A DNA stretch of 64,000 bases from Xestospongia muta (taxonomy: Eukaryota > Porifera > Demospongiae > Haplosclerida > Petrosiidae), in the NCBI GenBank assembly GCA_963693285.1, contig OY848917.1:29213245-29277244 (forward strand), read 5' to 3'. Positions 27,036-42,100 of the stretch are shown piece after piece. The first letter of the stretch is position 1; each line of letters opens with the position of its first letter. The notes beneath the pieces were generated by a model, which was given only the letters and a program-made list of their open reading frames with translations, made no database searches and had not been told where the DNA came from. Position numbers and translations under genes: made by a program.

Positions 27036-30000
27036 ATGGCTAAGCAAAGTGGTGGTATGCTAGGTCACTCTCCGCCCTCGAAAAGGAAAGAAATCTATCG
27101 ATACACAGCTCCATGGACTGTATATGGCATGAACTGGAGTGTCAGACAAGACAAGCGATTTAGACTGGCGGTGGGAAGCTTTATCGAAGACTATTGCAAT
27201 AAAGTATGGGACAAAACTTTAAATGCAGTCACCTTTTTGTAAAATTTAAACGTATAGCTATTCAATTTAGGTATTCTATAATTATAGTGGTATGTGAATG
27301 TGTGTATTGGTAAGTAATTGTGGTAATTTTAAGCTGAAGGCTCAAAGTATTGTCAATTTGTTAGTTTGTTGAAATAACTAAAAGTACTTGTTTAACTGGT
27401 TTTGACCTTTGAATACAGCACAAACATTTTGTTTACATAACACTACTTTTAATAGGAAAGGTCTGTGGTTGTCACTTCATGTAATATTCAACATAATATT
27501 TTGTGCTCTAACCACATACTTGTTTACACATTATAGGTTCAAATAATTCAACTAGATGAAGAGTGTGGTGTATTTAGACATTCAGCTACTTTTGATCATC
27601 CTTATCCCACTACTAAAATTATGTGGATACCCGATGTGGTAAGTAGTATATCATCTCTGTTAACATTAACACTGTACTCCCTGCCTATACACATCTCATA
27701 TCTATATTAAGTGTTACTGTGTATGTGGATTTATTAAACCTTTAGTCTAGAGTGCATGTTTACATAATATTGGGGTTTAGGATTAAGGTATAATTATAGT
27801 GAATGACATAGCTGCTCTACATTCATGTATACATGGACATGTACATATATGTGCAATAACGATTAGTTTAATCCTACCCTTATACAAGGTAACGAGGTAA
27901 GGCTGTTAAGTATGAGATTGTCAACTGAAGCCATTGTCATGATACAATATATTATATATTTACACACACACACATTATTATCTACTATGCACAAACATGA
28001 ATAAGCTTGTGACTTCTCCTGGTAGGTTGGTCAGTTTCCAGATCTTGTTGCTACATCAGGTGACTATCTCAGATTATGGAGAGTCAATGGTTCTGATATT
28101 AGACAAGAATGTATGTTGAATAATGTAAGTGTTATTGTAACTATAAACAATATATAACTCCAGTCAGTCAGATCAGACAGGTAATAACACAAGTGTGGTA
28201 TTGCGCCTTTACATGGCAGTGTAGTCTATGGGTTAGACCCTCCTATTTGCTGATGCAGATCAAAATAGAATTGCAAATAATTTCAAAAAGCAAAAATAAG
28301 AAAGCCACATATCTACTTGCAACCTTACTTTCCAATGCACACAAGTTACATTAACATTATTGGAAGGTACGTATTTAACCCTTTACTTCCCATTGATGAG
28401 TCCACTCCTCATTAAAAAAAGTAGGCGTGATTACCAATGACAAGTATACTCGTCACATACCTGACATAATGTAAGTTTGGCACTCTAGTTTGGCTTTATG
28501 GAAGCTGGTTTTTAGCTTGATGTCCTTCAGACAGCTGGATTGCAATGTAGAAGGACTGGCGTAGCTGCTGTTTCTCTTTGCTATTACTTGGAGATGATCT
28601 ATACTTGAAAGTTGTTCTTTACATTACCTGATTGTCAAAAATCATCACTCAATCCAAGGCAAGTGTGAAACCACGCAACTATTCGTTATTATCATTTATC
28701 AACAATCACTAAAACACAGAACAATAATATACTACATTATTTATATAAAAGATTACTATTATGGCTGAAGGCAATGTTAGAGCTTGTTATACTGGTGCCA
28801 AAGTCTTATCCTTGCTTGGTATTAATGGAAAAAATGGAAGTTTTTAAAACCTTTTTTTACTTCTAGATTTGCAACGAAAGGGGATATATAGCAATAGTAC
28901 CACGAGAGTTGATTGGAAAGGTTTTTACCAGAATTGAAAAAGTATATCAAGGAGGATGTACCAGAGTGGGGACAACATATCGCTGTACAGTGTGGTAACC
29001 TTCTTGTCACTATTGCAAGACTCTAAGCCATTTCTTGCTCTTCCACAAACACACAACTAAATAAAATTGTGTCTGTCACAAGAAAGAAGGATGGTACACA
29101 GATAAGTCTTCCTTGTCCTCAGTCAGTTATGTTGTGTAATGAGCATATGGGTGGGGTCGATTGTAACGATCAATTGTGAGGGTATTTCTTGGACTCAGTC
29201 TGAGCTCTTGTTGTGGGGGTATTTCTTGGACTCAGTCTGAGCTCTTGTTCTCTTCATTTCAGACGCTGGACAACACTGGACAATTTGCTGTTCACTCAGC
29301 TAGAGTTTCACGTCGCACGGACAAAAATGACCGAACATGTGCTAGTATACTTGGACATTTTCCGTTATTGCTCGGAAAATGGTCGTTGTTCGCCAGTAAT
29401 ATTACACACTGATATATATATGTGACCCAATATGAGAAAATCAGTCATTTTGCGAATTCGGTACATTTCCAGTATACGCAAAAACATAATAAAATAAAAA
29501 TTTTATGGAAATTTCTTTTTCGATATATTATTGTTAAACGAAGGTTTACTGTTCATTTGACATCAAATCTGAACCACTTTTGTACGCAAGCACTGAGAAA
29601 CGAGACAAATGTTTCCTCTCATTAAAAATGTACGAAGCGCGTGTTGCGTCTTTTACGTAGACGTTGCGATGGCAACCATTATCTGTAAATAAAATTTAAA
29701 ATGGCCACTTCCGATGAACAAGCAATCGCTCGGCTGCTAAACAATGGCAGAATGCCACAAAATGATGAGGGCCTTCTTAGTCTTATTGATGACTACTTTT
29801 TCGAAGGTGATGATGAATTACCACGCTGTAAGTATTTCACACACGTAGACAGGAAATTGCTATGAATCTACTTATTATGGTTATTAATAACAACAGAGTA
29901 TAATGAAGATTAAAATGAATTAGATTTAGAAATGGATGATATTGAAATGGAAGTAGAAGTAGATGATATGACACACGAGCTTGAAGATCACTTTGACCAT

Positions 30001-33000
30001 CAATCCGAAGGTACTATTAATTCAAGAAAAACAAAATTAAATTTTCAATTGCAGAACCAACCATAACACCAGCAATTGTAGTAAATAGATGTGATACAGA
30101 TATAGGGGTTAGTCAGAGACCTACAGACATTGAAGAGGAGACTGTATGTCAAACCTTCTTTAATCAGGGGTGTGGGTGTCAAGCTAAATGCTCGGAACAG
30201 TTTCCTGAGTCACACTACAGGGCCATAAGAAATGATATGGCAGAACTATCAAAGCAGGAAATGGACCTTGTAATAATGGGTCAGCTTCTAGCTACCACAC
30301 GAGCTGGAAACTGTACATCAGCCTTGAGGCATCCCTCAAAAGAAAGAGATCACTCCTACACACAATTTATGCACAATGGAGTCAAGGTATAACTGAACAT
30401 GATAATGACAATACATTACCATACTCTACAGATTTGTAGAAAAACGTTCCTGTTTTTGCATGGCATTGGTAAACATAGATTACAGGCAATAAAACAATCT
30501 TACCTAAAAGATGAAATCAGAACAAGGTAAACAATTCAATAAAGAAATACCATTGTAATTATTAAATATTGTTAGAAAACATGGTAACGTTGGAAGAGAG
30601 CCACATCATCATTCACTCCTGAGGAAGTAACACGAATAATAGCATTTATACCAAATTATTCTGAGGCTCATGCAATTTTATTACCTGGTAGAATACCAGG
30701 TTATAAGCAATACAACATACAACTCTTACCATCCAGCACATCCAAAAGGATAGTGTATACTGAATACGTCAAGGCAAATGCGACAACAACATTTAGACTT
30801 GCCTCAGAGACAACATTTTACAGTATGTGGAGAGGATATCTTCCACATATTGTGATCATAAAACCGATGACAGATCTTTGTTGGCAATGTCAAAAAAATA
30901 GCTCTGCTATTGTAAGAAGCATGAGTACACCACTAGCAAATCAGTCAGAAGTAAGGAGTAATAATATTACAACCATATAACTTACATGCTTCCTTAAGGT
31001 CTTAGAAAAGGCCAGACTACATGTGGATCTTGTACATAAAGAGAGACATTACTATCAAACAGTACTTAAAGAGACCAGCACTGTTATAAAAGATCTCTTT
31101 ACAGTAGATGGCTCATTTATTCCACCACTCTCAAGACTTATAATGGAGCTAAATGTAAACGCTCATTATAGTTTTGACTATGCTCAACAAGTATATAAAC
31201 ATGACCGTAACTATTAATCAATAAACATTATTGCTTGTAGATTCATTATTCTAGCAATCCATTACAACCAGGGCCTATTTATTTTTTGACGCCACGAAAG
31301 TGTGCAATATTCGGTGTTTGCTGTGAGGCTATTCCTCGTCAAATCAACTTTTTGATTGATGAGGCATTTGATACTGGAAAAGGAGCAAACAGTGTAATCA
31401 GCATGCTCCATTTCTACTTAGAGAATCATGGCCTCAATGCCGTAAGATTACACCTCAATGTAGATAATTGTTGTGGTCAAAATAAAAACAATGCTATGAT
31501 TCAGGTAAATCATGTAATAACGTTATTGCTGAGTTAGCACATCTCCCTTACCTTATGTGGAGAGTGAGAGTTGGTTTAAACCAGTCCATCATGTTATCGT
31601 TTTTGCCAGCAGGACACACAAAATTCTCTCCTGATTGGTGTTTTGGGCTGATCAAACAACATTTTCAAGGACAGAAGTTGGTTGTGTCCGAGACATTGTG
31701 AATATCGTTGAGCAATCAGCTACCGTTAACTCTGCACAATTGATTGGTCATGAGAATGGTCATATCATAGTTCCAACTTATGATTGGACAGGGTTTCTAG
31801 CTCCTTCATTTAAATGCATTAAGTCAATAAAAAAGTTTCATCACTTTATAATCTCAAGTTCAAACCCTGACGAATTAATGATGAAAGAAGCTGAAGATGA
31901 ACCTACATTAAAATTGAACATTATATCTAACTCCTCCAATGTTCCAGACTCAGGTCATATGCCATCACAAATAACACCACGTGGTCTCACACCAGAGACA
32001 ATGGTATCTCTCTGACAAAATCAGAGAGTTTTGTCCAGCTGCCAGCAGAGATATCACATGTCCTCTCCCGCTTGTTCACCGGCCATCAACACCCCGCTTG
32101 TTCACCGGCCATCAACACCCCGCCCATCTCCAGAACCAGTACTACATAAAGATAGTAACAGGTCAACTACTGAAGAACTAACTCTACATAAACGTATTTG
32201 TGGTATGTGTGGACAACCTGGACACAATCGACGTTCCTGCCAAAATGTAAAATAACAAATAATACTTACTTAGAATCATAGCAAAACAACTTCATACATC
32301 TAATTCACTCCACATCTACTGTTTCTTTTACATACACTAGAAGTAATCATCCCTAGCTACATGGAATTTACAAGATATCTATCGTACTTTATTTACTCAA
32401 TAGCTCATAGCACATCTGTCTCTCTCGCTACTGTGATTTCTTTCATGCATACACCAATAATCATCACTTCTTTTCTGGCTATATTGATTTCAACATTTTT
32501 TTCAGCCCTACTATATCAACAACTCTTATTATTGATATAACTCAAAAACTTCAACATCTCTCTCTCTCTCTCTCTCTTTCTCTCCCTCTCGCATACATAT
32601 ACTACCAGTAAATATCTCACCTTCCTTGTATATAAAGTGCTTTACCTTCAGTATTAAGTATTTTCTTTTCTTATCACACCTATATTTATATTCAAACTGT
32701 ATAGTAAAAAATATCTTTTCCCTAACCTTTAGTAAACACAAAAACTTGTTTAGGATTTCTTTAATAAAGTTGCTGACATTGTCACATCAACAAAATGATT
32801 AGAAAAGATCTCAAAAAACATCAAATAGAACAAAACTTTTTGCAGCAAAAAAATGTGCTCGATCACGTGAGCTGCGTTAACGGAAGTAAACAGAAAATTA
32901 AAAATCAATGTTTTTTGGATTTAGCATTCCCAGAGGGGATGTGTTTGTACTGCACGTAACTCAGCAACCAAGAGTCAGATTTTGATGCAACAAACGCCAA

Positions 33001-33088
33001 AATACAGAGCAAGAAATACTCTATTCTACAAGTCCAATAACTCAAAATCGATCGTTTGCGCAAAATGACCGTTTTTTTCAGATTGGGT

Positions 33089-33119
<31 letters not shown>

Positions 33120-36100
33120 GTGTATAGACAATATGAATATTTTCGTTTTTCACCCCCCTTTTTCTTTTTCAAAACTTGTTCCACTGCCTTATTTGCTTCA
33201 AAGGTCGTACGTTTGCTTTAACCACTCTGTTGTGACGTTGGGAGAGAGAGACTGGGTGAAAGTAGTTGTATAAACTCATTGTTGCTTCATCCTCATACCA
33301 CGTGGCATAACCAAGAATATTACGGAAAAGATTACAAGATTTTTAAATCCCAATTTCCTGCCAAAACCCCTAAGATGCACACAATGTTTTCATGAATTAC
33401 GGTAACCTAAACATATATATATATATATATATATATATACTCTTCCTGACTGACTGAATGACCAACTAACTTGGATGGATAGGACCGTACTATAACTGTT
33501 GAGGCATAACGTAATTTATATTATATTTTTAAAAATGCAAAAATTCTTTATCTTGTAATTTAATGCATGTAAAATGATATGAACGTACTTGAAAAGAAAA
33601 CCACTTCAGTTCAAGGATAACTCAAACATTTTGAAGGCAGTAGACAACTATCACTTAATTTATAATTTTTCTTGAATATGTAGAACTTACAACTTTTGCT
33701 GATATACAAATTATTGAGTGAACAAGCTTGAGTTATTTAAGTTATATGAAGACACTATGTATCCTGTTACCAAGCAGGTTGAACTAGCACTTCTATTCTA
33801 AAACCACTGTGAGAGCAACACTCGATTTTGTAGTAACCTAGGAAGACAAAAAGAAGAAATGGAACCGTTGAGACCATTGTAGATACAGGCCGGATGGTCT
33901 GTCTGAATCATGAAGGGCTTCCCTAACAGATATGTTTCAAAGGCTTTAATGCCGACTATCACAGCTAGCTGAGCCATAGCTGCCGGTAACTGATCCATCT
34001 TTTCCTGTTCCTCCTTGATTTTACGCTCTTTCTTTCCTTTTTCTCTCTTAGCTCGACCTTCTTCTCGAGGCTGATCTGCTGACCGTTGGTCTCCTTATTC
34101 TTGCCACTGTCGAATTTCAGGTTTGAGTCTATAGATCACTCTCTGTCGTGGTCATAATCTTCTTCTCGAGTTGATTACAGTTTTTCCTTCAATCAATTCC
34201 AGACTACAATCGTCGTTTATTCTTACTATAATAGTGCTTTCTGCCAGTGTCCTGCTAGGTTGCTCACAACTGATCTTGCGTATCCCACCGCTGCCACAAA
34301 TATGTCACGAGATGTTTAGAACTTGGTTTTTGAAACTTTTAACAATAGTGAAGATATATAAACAATAATAAATAATCATAAATAATGCATGATCATTGGT
34401 TCATTTTATAGTCCTGAGTCAGATCACTTTGTATAGCTGGACCGCTTCGGACTTTCCATCACGGCAGTCTTCCTGTAATTTAATTGGTCAGCTATGTATT
34501 TGATCCGGTGACTTGATCCTTTTGCTTCTGCCTCTTGTATCCTGGTTCCCTCACTCTGTACTTCTGTGTACACATCTTGATCCATCACAATCAATATAAG
34601 CCAGGTTGCATGAGAGTCAAAATTTGCCAAAAACTTGAAGTCTTTTTTCTAATTTGCTAATTGGTTTGCAATGTCAGGTAAATGTAACTGATCTGTTTTA
34701 TCACTATAATGTTATCTCTTAAAGATATATTAAGTTTTGAAAATTTAATTTCAAAAAAGTCAGTACACTAAAAAAGCAATCAAATAAAGAGACTTATATA
34801 GACTAGATAATAATAATCATACATTGTGAACAAGTATGATGCAGTACATGACTGGATAAACAAAACTCCAAATAAGGTGTGTAGAACCAGGTGATGCTGT
34901 GCTGCTCAAGTTAGTATCCACTGTGTTGGCATCTTGAGCACCTATTCACTGAACCTTGTGCTGTTTATAGGGTCTGGCTTGACAGTCAGTCTTACTGGTA
35001 TTTCCTGAAAGGGTTGTGCAGCACTATAATTCAGTATATTGGTTCACTTCAATTAAAGTTGATCTGTTTTATCTTTGTGTACATGTAAGACCATTAAATG
35101 GAATGTTATAGGTTGTCATTTCTGAGGTTCATGCCACGAGGAGTGCAAATGTCTAAAGTTGTTATCCACTTGCCTTTGATTTTACAAAGGATGGCGTTAG
35201 CTTTGAGAACCTCATGACTATCATGTTCATGTTGTCTAAAGATTGTCTCTGACAGTTGAAGTGTTTAGCTACTGGTTCTCTGTTATTTTGTGTATGTGAT
35301 ATCTGATCTGTGTCCATTCATTAGGCAGCTCATTAGTTGTTCTGTTTCACCTATATATTGTAGGTTACACTTTGTGTTGTAGCTGAATGTGTTTGTTATG
35401 ATAATTGCATTGGTTTTTCTTCTGTTCTGTCTTCGTTGTTGGTTTTAAGGTGGCAGCTTGTTGGGTGCGGATTTCTGCTCAGACAAGAATGTCTTATGAG
35501 GTTTGTTGGTCTTCTTTGCAATGATGAGAGGGGAAAGGATGGTTGTTTTTATACGATCAAAGGATCCCCTTATAGGATGGAGAGTTTGAGATATATCTTA
35601 AGGTTTTGAAGGTTAGGAAGGTAAGTAATGACAAGAGGTGTGTGATCTGTTTCTTTATTTTTGATTTTTAAACAATCATCTCTAGTCATAGTTGAGGAAC
35701 TGTTTTTTTTTTTATTTTACTATGTACTTTGTAGCCTCTCCTATATAGATCATGGTTTTTAGCAGGTTTGAGGGTGGCATTTTGCCCCCCCCCCTCCCCC
35801 CAGTTTTAGTCAATTTTCACTTGAAAAATTTTAATTATTTAGGAAATTAGTGATAATCAATAGATGTAAATGGTTTGATTGTCAAACAGCAATTTTTCTA
35901 GGCTTTCTAGTCCAAACGTTCATAATATGTTCAGGAAATTCCAATGCAATTTTCATTAGATATGAAAGATTGGCTTCTCCAAGTCGATTTCTCAGATGAG
36001 ACTTTATCATTTTCATATGGAAAAAGAGCATTCAACAGAGGCAGTTCCAACAGGAATGGTTAGGCAAACATTAGCTAGGATGCTCAAGTTTGGAAACATG

Positions 36101-39100
36101 GTTTGCATCATGGAATTAGTGGACAACTCTTTCAACTGCTCCTTGATGGCTTCCAGGACAATATTATGAGAAGTGACACTATCCTCTATAGTGGGTAGAG
36201 TAGGTACAACCTCCTTAGCTGGTTGAAATGTAGAGTCTGGTACTTCAACTGTTATCCTGACGAAATATCGATATATTAAGTACAGGTATTATTAATTTAT
36301 TATATAGGTTTGCATATATTTAATCAGTTGATGACCATAGCAACACCTCTGACCCAACATGGTTGATTGGTGATATATTGCCAAAAGGTTTTCCACTCTG
36401 TGGGTAGATCTGAACTTAATGTGATGACTGCTGGCATTAGAAATTCATCTCCTACACTGTTTCAGCTGGAAGCTCAGACCTATAGTACTCAAAGAGTACC
36501 TTAACTTGGTCTTCTTCATACGTACAGTTTTCTAAAGAATTTGGAGTCTTCTTTGGATTCTTCACTCTCTGACCTCCTACTAACTTCTGTCTGACCTCCT
36601 ATTAACTTCTCTTAGGCTAAGAGTAGCTGACTTGGAAGTGCTTGAACCCAAGAAATTGCGAATATCCATCTTTGTCACAGGAACTAAAACACTGAACTTG
36701 GAAATTCTCTAAGCTTGGAAAAAACTCTGGCCTGAATGTGAAGAGACGCTTGTAGCAAAGTACATTAATTTTTATTTTATATATTTTAGCTCCAATCCCC
36801 CCCCCCCTCTATTTCTTGAAACATTGGTTTGCCCTGTCTGAACATTTTTCCTAAAAAAACATGTATATGGTATATAAGCTTTGTTTGAAGGTTTCCTCTT
36901 TTGAGCTGTTTCTTTAAAGACGTGTTGCTAGACCAAAAGGGATGGCTAGTTTGTAATGAGCGGGGTGGCAGCTGTTCTGGTGTAAGTATTGGTGGATGTT
37001 GTTGGTCTAACATGGAGGTCTGTGTGGATTGTATTGTTTTTAGATGTATTTTGATAACTAATAAAGTGGCTACAGAATAAAACCAGTCCCTAGTCATTTT
37101 GATGGTAGGATGGAATTTGTTCATAAAGTGTTGTAGATTTTCTTTACCTGATGTCCAAATTGTCCATATAATGAATACATCATTGATATAACTCCACCAG
37201 ACCCGTGGTTTGTGTTTTTGGGAAGAGAGAAGTTGCTGTTCTAAATGTCCCATGAAAATGTTGCTGTAGGATGTGGCCATTCTGCTGTAGGATGTGGCTA
37301 TTCTGGTTCTCATAGTTGTTCCTTAGATCTGGAGGTAGTCTGTTTAATAAAAATGAATGCATTTTTGTGAAGACGGATGTTGTCGACTTGTCGTTTATTT
37401 GAGGCCATTTCACAGGCTTTCAATCCCTCTTTGTGGGATGTTGATGTAGAGGAAGGAGCCATCTAAGATGGTGAGTATTGTTCCTTTAGGAAGTGGGGTA
37501 GGTTCTGTAGTTTTCTAAGGAAATCTGATGTGTCTTTGATATAGGATGGAATCTTAGTGACTAATTGTCAAGGTGGAAGTCCACAAAGGCTCAAGTGTTT
37601 TCTGTTGGTTAGCCATTGGACTACACTGTGGGTCGTCCTGGATTACCTGGTTTGTGGATTTTAGGTAGTAGGTAGTAAATACATGACTTGGATATGATTA
37701 GTAGGCAAGGCTTCATGGTCACGTCAGCTTCTGTTTGGGTTTGTTTGATCCCTTTTAGCATGAATTCAAGCCCGGGGAGCCAGGTATTATTTGCAAAAGG
37801 AATGAGTTGGTTTAGTGCTACTTTCATGTGACATAATCATGAGAGATAGGATTTAATGGTTTGGTGCTTTAGGCCTTACTTGCTGATGTGGACAGCAAAT
37901 GCTATTATCTTTACACTGGCAAAGAGAGGTATTGAATAAGGAACAGAAAGTATAAAACACACTTGTGGGGTGAGGAACAGGCTTGTAGAATAGATAATGC
38001 TAGACTCTTTCCAAAAATATATGAACAACATTTTCTAACACAAGGATGACCAGTGGATTGAGTGAATAGTTTTGTTAATTCAGTTTAATATACTATTGAG
38101 TTACAATAGTGTTTTCTTGAAGCATTAAGTATAGTGTTTTCTTGAAGTGTTAACATAGTGAGCTCCTTTTAAATTGCATCTGTTAAGTTTTTAAGTCATT
38201 TCTCTAGCTACTTTATGTACTTGTGTGTATTGTTTTTTATTTTTTATTTTTTAGAGCAAGAATTCAGAGTTTTGTGCTCCACTTACTTCATTTGATTGGA
38301 ATGAGACAGATCCAAACATTTTAGGAGCTTCTAGTATTGATACAACATGTACAATATGGGGACTAGAGGTAAGTAGTAATACATTAATAATATACATGTA
38401 CAATATTGGGACTACAGGTAAGTAAGTAATACATTAATGTTGTACATGTATATGTGTATTTGTATGTATATATGTGGGAAATAGGAGTAGGCAATATATT
38501 GTGACTAAGTCGGAGAATATCGATGCAAAAATTTAAAAGTATATATTTATACAATTGTTGGGACTTCAGTTTGATTTGGAAAGCATAACATAAAAATTAC
38601 TGACACCGCAAATATTGCTGATGGTCCCAAAAATTCAATATATCAATCTATTTAAAAAAGACAGTATAACTTTATTAATACTGTGTATAAAGAGGTTCAA
38701 AAAGTTGAAAAAGGTTAAGGTTGTTTGTATGTTCTTTGGATTAGTGGAGTATTTTGAGTGTTGTTACTGATCATAGTCTTGGACTCTTGGTAGTTGTGAG
38801 TGAGTGTTTGTTGAAGAAGTAGTGGTGCTAATCCTTGTACAGGTTTGTCCTCATTGCAAAATCCTTTCGAAGAGTATGTACAGTATAAGGATAAACAGAT
38901 AAAAATTACTGTATGGGATTCACCTGGATTATTAGATGGGCTAGACAAAGACACAGAGTATCTTCGTCAGCTAAAAATTATTCTCTCTCGTGTTGATCTT
39001 GTCGTTTATTGTATCAGTATGAAAGAAAGGTTTGAGGAATCTGCTAAAAACGCATTGGCAGCATTTATACAAATGAAGCCTGATGTTTTACAAAATACTG

Positions 39101-42100
39101 TAGTTGCTCTTACTCAGTCTAATGGTATAACATACCCAGAAGAATATGATAATGAGAAACATGACGTAGTACATTTCACCAAGGTCTTTCAAGAATATAA
39201 AGATAACATTGAAGCCTCATTAAATAAATGCAATATCTCAAAATATATCATTGAGGCTCTACCTATTGTGCCCACTGGTTATCATCGAGTGACAAGAAAT
39301 ATTCCAAATCTGTGGCGTCTCCATGCTCACTGTAGTCATTGGCTGCAGCCATTTTGGTTGACATGTCTTATGCGCTATAAAGAAGCTGGTCGAGCTGCAC
39401 TCATTATGTCCAATGAGCACCGAATTACAAACAACAACATTGACGAAAGCAAGGATACTACAAGTAAACCTGTTGAGTTTCAGCCTATTTTCTTGTGTGA
39501 TAGTCCATCTGGCAAAGAAGAGAAGAGGCTTCAGAATAATTTCAAACTACCTTTTTTGCGTTTTCTCTTGCTAATTGCAGTGACTTTTTTGAGAAAGAAA
39601 AAATATTTATTGTGATTTCAACTGAAATACTTTTGAGAATTTTATGTCTGGAAAATCTTTTTTCTGGCATACTACCTAATAGTAGTGATATAATAATTTA
39701 AATCAGCTTAATACTTAAGTGTGTCGAAATTAACTGAAATTTAAAAAGACTGACTTTAAATTTTGCTGTTTTTTCTTCCATGTGATCCTAACATTTCTTT
39801 GATATCAGTTTCACATTTTTTGATGAGTTATAATAACATTATTAACCTGCATAAAGGGGAGTTGGCATATTAGTTAGAGAGCTCATGGAATCCATTTTCT
39901 TTCATCCAGCCAAACCACCCAATTATTCCCACATAATGCTTATTGCTTTTATGTACCTATTATTCCTGAAATTATGGCTAGCATAATTGATGCATGCCCA
40001 ATAATCATAGTCCATCAGTCCTGGCCATGGGATGTCTTATAAATATACATTGGATATACCACCAGAACTGATATATCCAGAGTCTTGTCTATCCCATAAG
40101 TCCTAGGAATGACCTATGGATATACATCAGATTACCATTGAGATGACAAAAGAAGTCAATTTGAGTTGTAGAAGTAAAGGAGGATAAATGCCCATTTCAA
40201 TAGAATGCAGTTTCAAACTACATGTAAATGTATAGCGTTCTTTAGGAGACATTTCCTTATACTTTTCGGAGTAAGTGGTCTCAAATTTTTAGAACTCCCC
40301 TTGTCTAAATTGAATTTGTAATCTCTATCTACTGTACTATATCTTCTTTTAACATTATCAATATGACGATGAACTGTATTGCCATTGGCTAACTCACTAA
40401 ACCATATTACATCATAGAAGAATGCAATAATTATAAATATCACACTTCCCTATCCTTACCTCAAACACACATACCAAAAAAAAATCAATATTCAATAATT
40501 ATTAACAAATGGAAAATCACTTTTGGGAGGTGGACTCGGTCGAGTTAAATATCAACTTGATATACAATGGAACTCGATGGTTCATTTGTAAACATGAGAA
40601 CTAGCACTGAAGAAGTCTGTTCAGTTAATGAGTCTGAATTAACTGTTGGTTCAACAGTCATGTCTGTGAGAACATCATCAGGGTTCATTTGTGGTTCATA
40701 GTCTGTACTAGTAGCTGTCTCTATATCTACTGCACTATATCTGCTTTTAACATTGTCGATACTATGATGAACTGTATTGCTGTTGGCTAACTTGATGAGA
40801 CAAAGGACCTGTAATCTTTAACACTGTTCCTGACATCTACTTGGAAACATAGTTTCTTGAACTCATCACTCATGAATGACAGTCCATTATTAGTTACAAT
40901 TTTCCTTGAGAGTCCATGAATTGAAAAGATCTGTTTCAATTTCTCTACAGCTCTAGGGGAAGTAATATTAAGCATAATACGAGCATCTAACCATTTTGAG
41001 TGAAAGTCAATTAGAGTAAGGAACATGTGTCCCATATATGGTCCTGCAAAATTAAAATATAATTGACTCCAAAGCTGTTGAGGCCACTCCCAACAGGTGT
41101 AGCAGAGCTGAAGGCGGTAATTATCAATTTTCTTGCCAGACAGTACATGATTTTACTGTGGTTTCAATATCTACATTCATTTTTGGCTATCAGATATGAC
41201 TGAAAGCAAGTGCCTTCATTTTACAACAGTGTGGGTGTGTATCCTATAGTACCTTCAAGTAGTCTGTGCAGCATCAGATCCACCAATCCACTTGCTTCAG
41301 TTTGGCATACAAAAATGTGAATTACTCACACTTACATCTCCATCGTAGTAATGTCTACAATGTCTTTCAAGGTATGGATACTTCCCATTTATTTCTATAC
41401 TTATATAATCACCTAAGATATGTTTAGAACTTTCTGCCATCAACAAGCTAGTTTAAACTGCTATCCGGAAACCACACCCTCAACTATTTTAGGTGTTAAT
41501 TGCATTCAAAGCTGTATTGACTTTACAGGAAGGAAAAATTACTTGAGATCTTGAATTAACATCACACAATAGTTCAACTATCTAATGATATTAAAAACAA
41601 AAGAAATGCTGAAAGGCGATGATACAAGCGAATCTCTATTCAAGACGAAAGTTTGTGCGGATATCCCTGCGTTAATTCTAATTTCACTGTCACGTTCATT
41701 CGCGGTTTTAATAGACTATTGCATATAATTGTTAGTCTTGATTGTTCTTTAAATTTGTAATAACTAATTCCAAGGATTTAATGAAACAAGAATTGACTGT
41801 AGAACTTGTACAAGATTGTGTTCTTTGCGAAATCCTTTCAGCTAAGTTACTACTGCAGCTTGTGTAACAATTATTGCTATCAAAATCTATAAAAAAGGAG
41901 TGAAAAAAAAACAGAAATTGGAGGTCAGAGAATGGCTACAATGTCTTCAATCTAATAATACTTGGTTGTGGTAGAAGGAGTAACTAGACTGTCTTAATTG
42001 TCCCATTGTACAGTCGGGTAGGATGGACAGTATGCTAATACTGGGTTGTGATTGGAAGATTGGGGAGTCTAATCTGTTCCACAGTACAGGGGGATAGGTT

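Larger units (their letters stand above)
29421..33092 (+). mobile_element. DNA transposon with TIRs and DUF7869-like protein
   Basis: The ends TGTGACCCAAT (29421-29431) and ATTGGGTCACA (33082-33092) are inverted repeats. The similarity continues imperfectly inward for over 30 bases, both ends carrying a GTCATTTTGCG core. The element of about 3.67 kb lies in DCAF7 intron 3 and contains a single multi-exon gene on the plus strand. The flanks are CA/AT microsatellite, which hides the target-site duplication. Confidence 0.8.
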
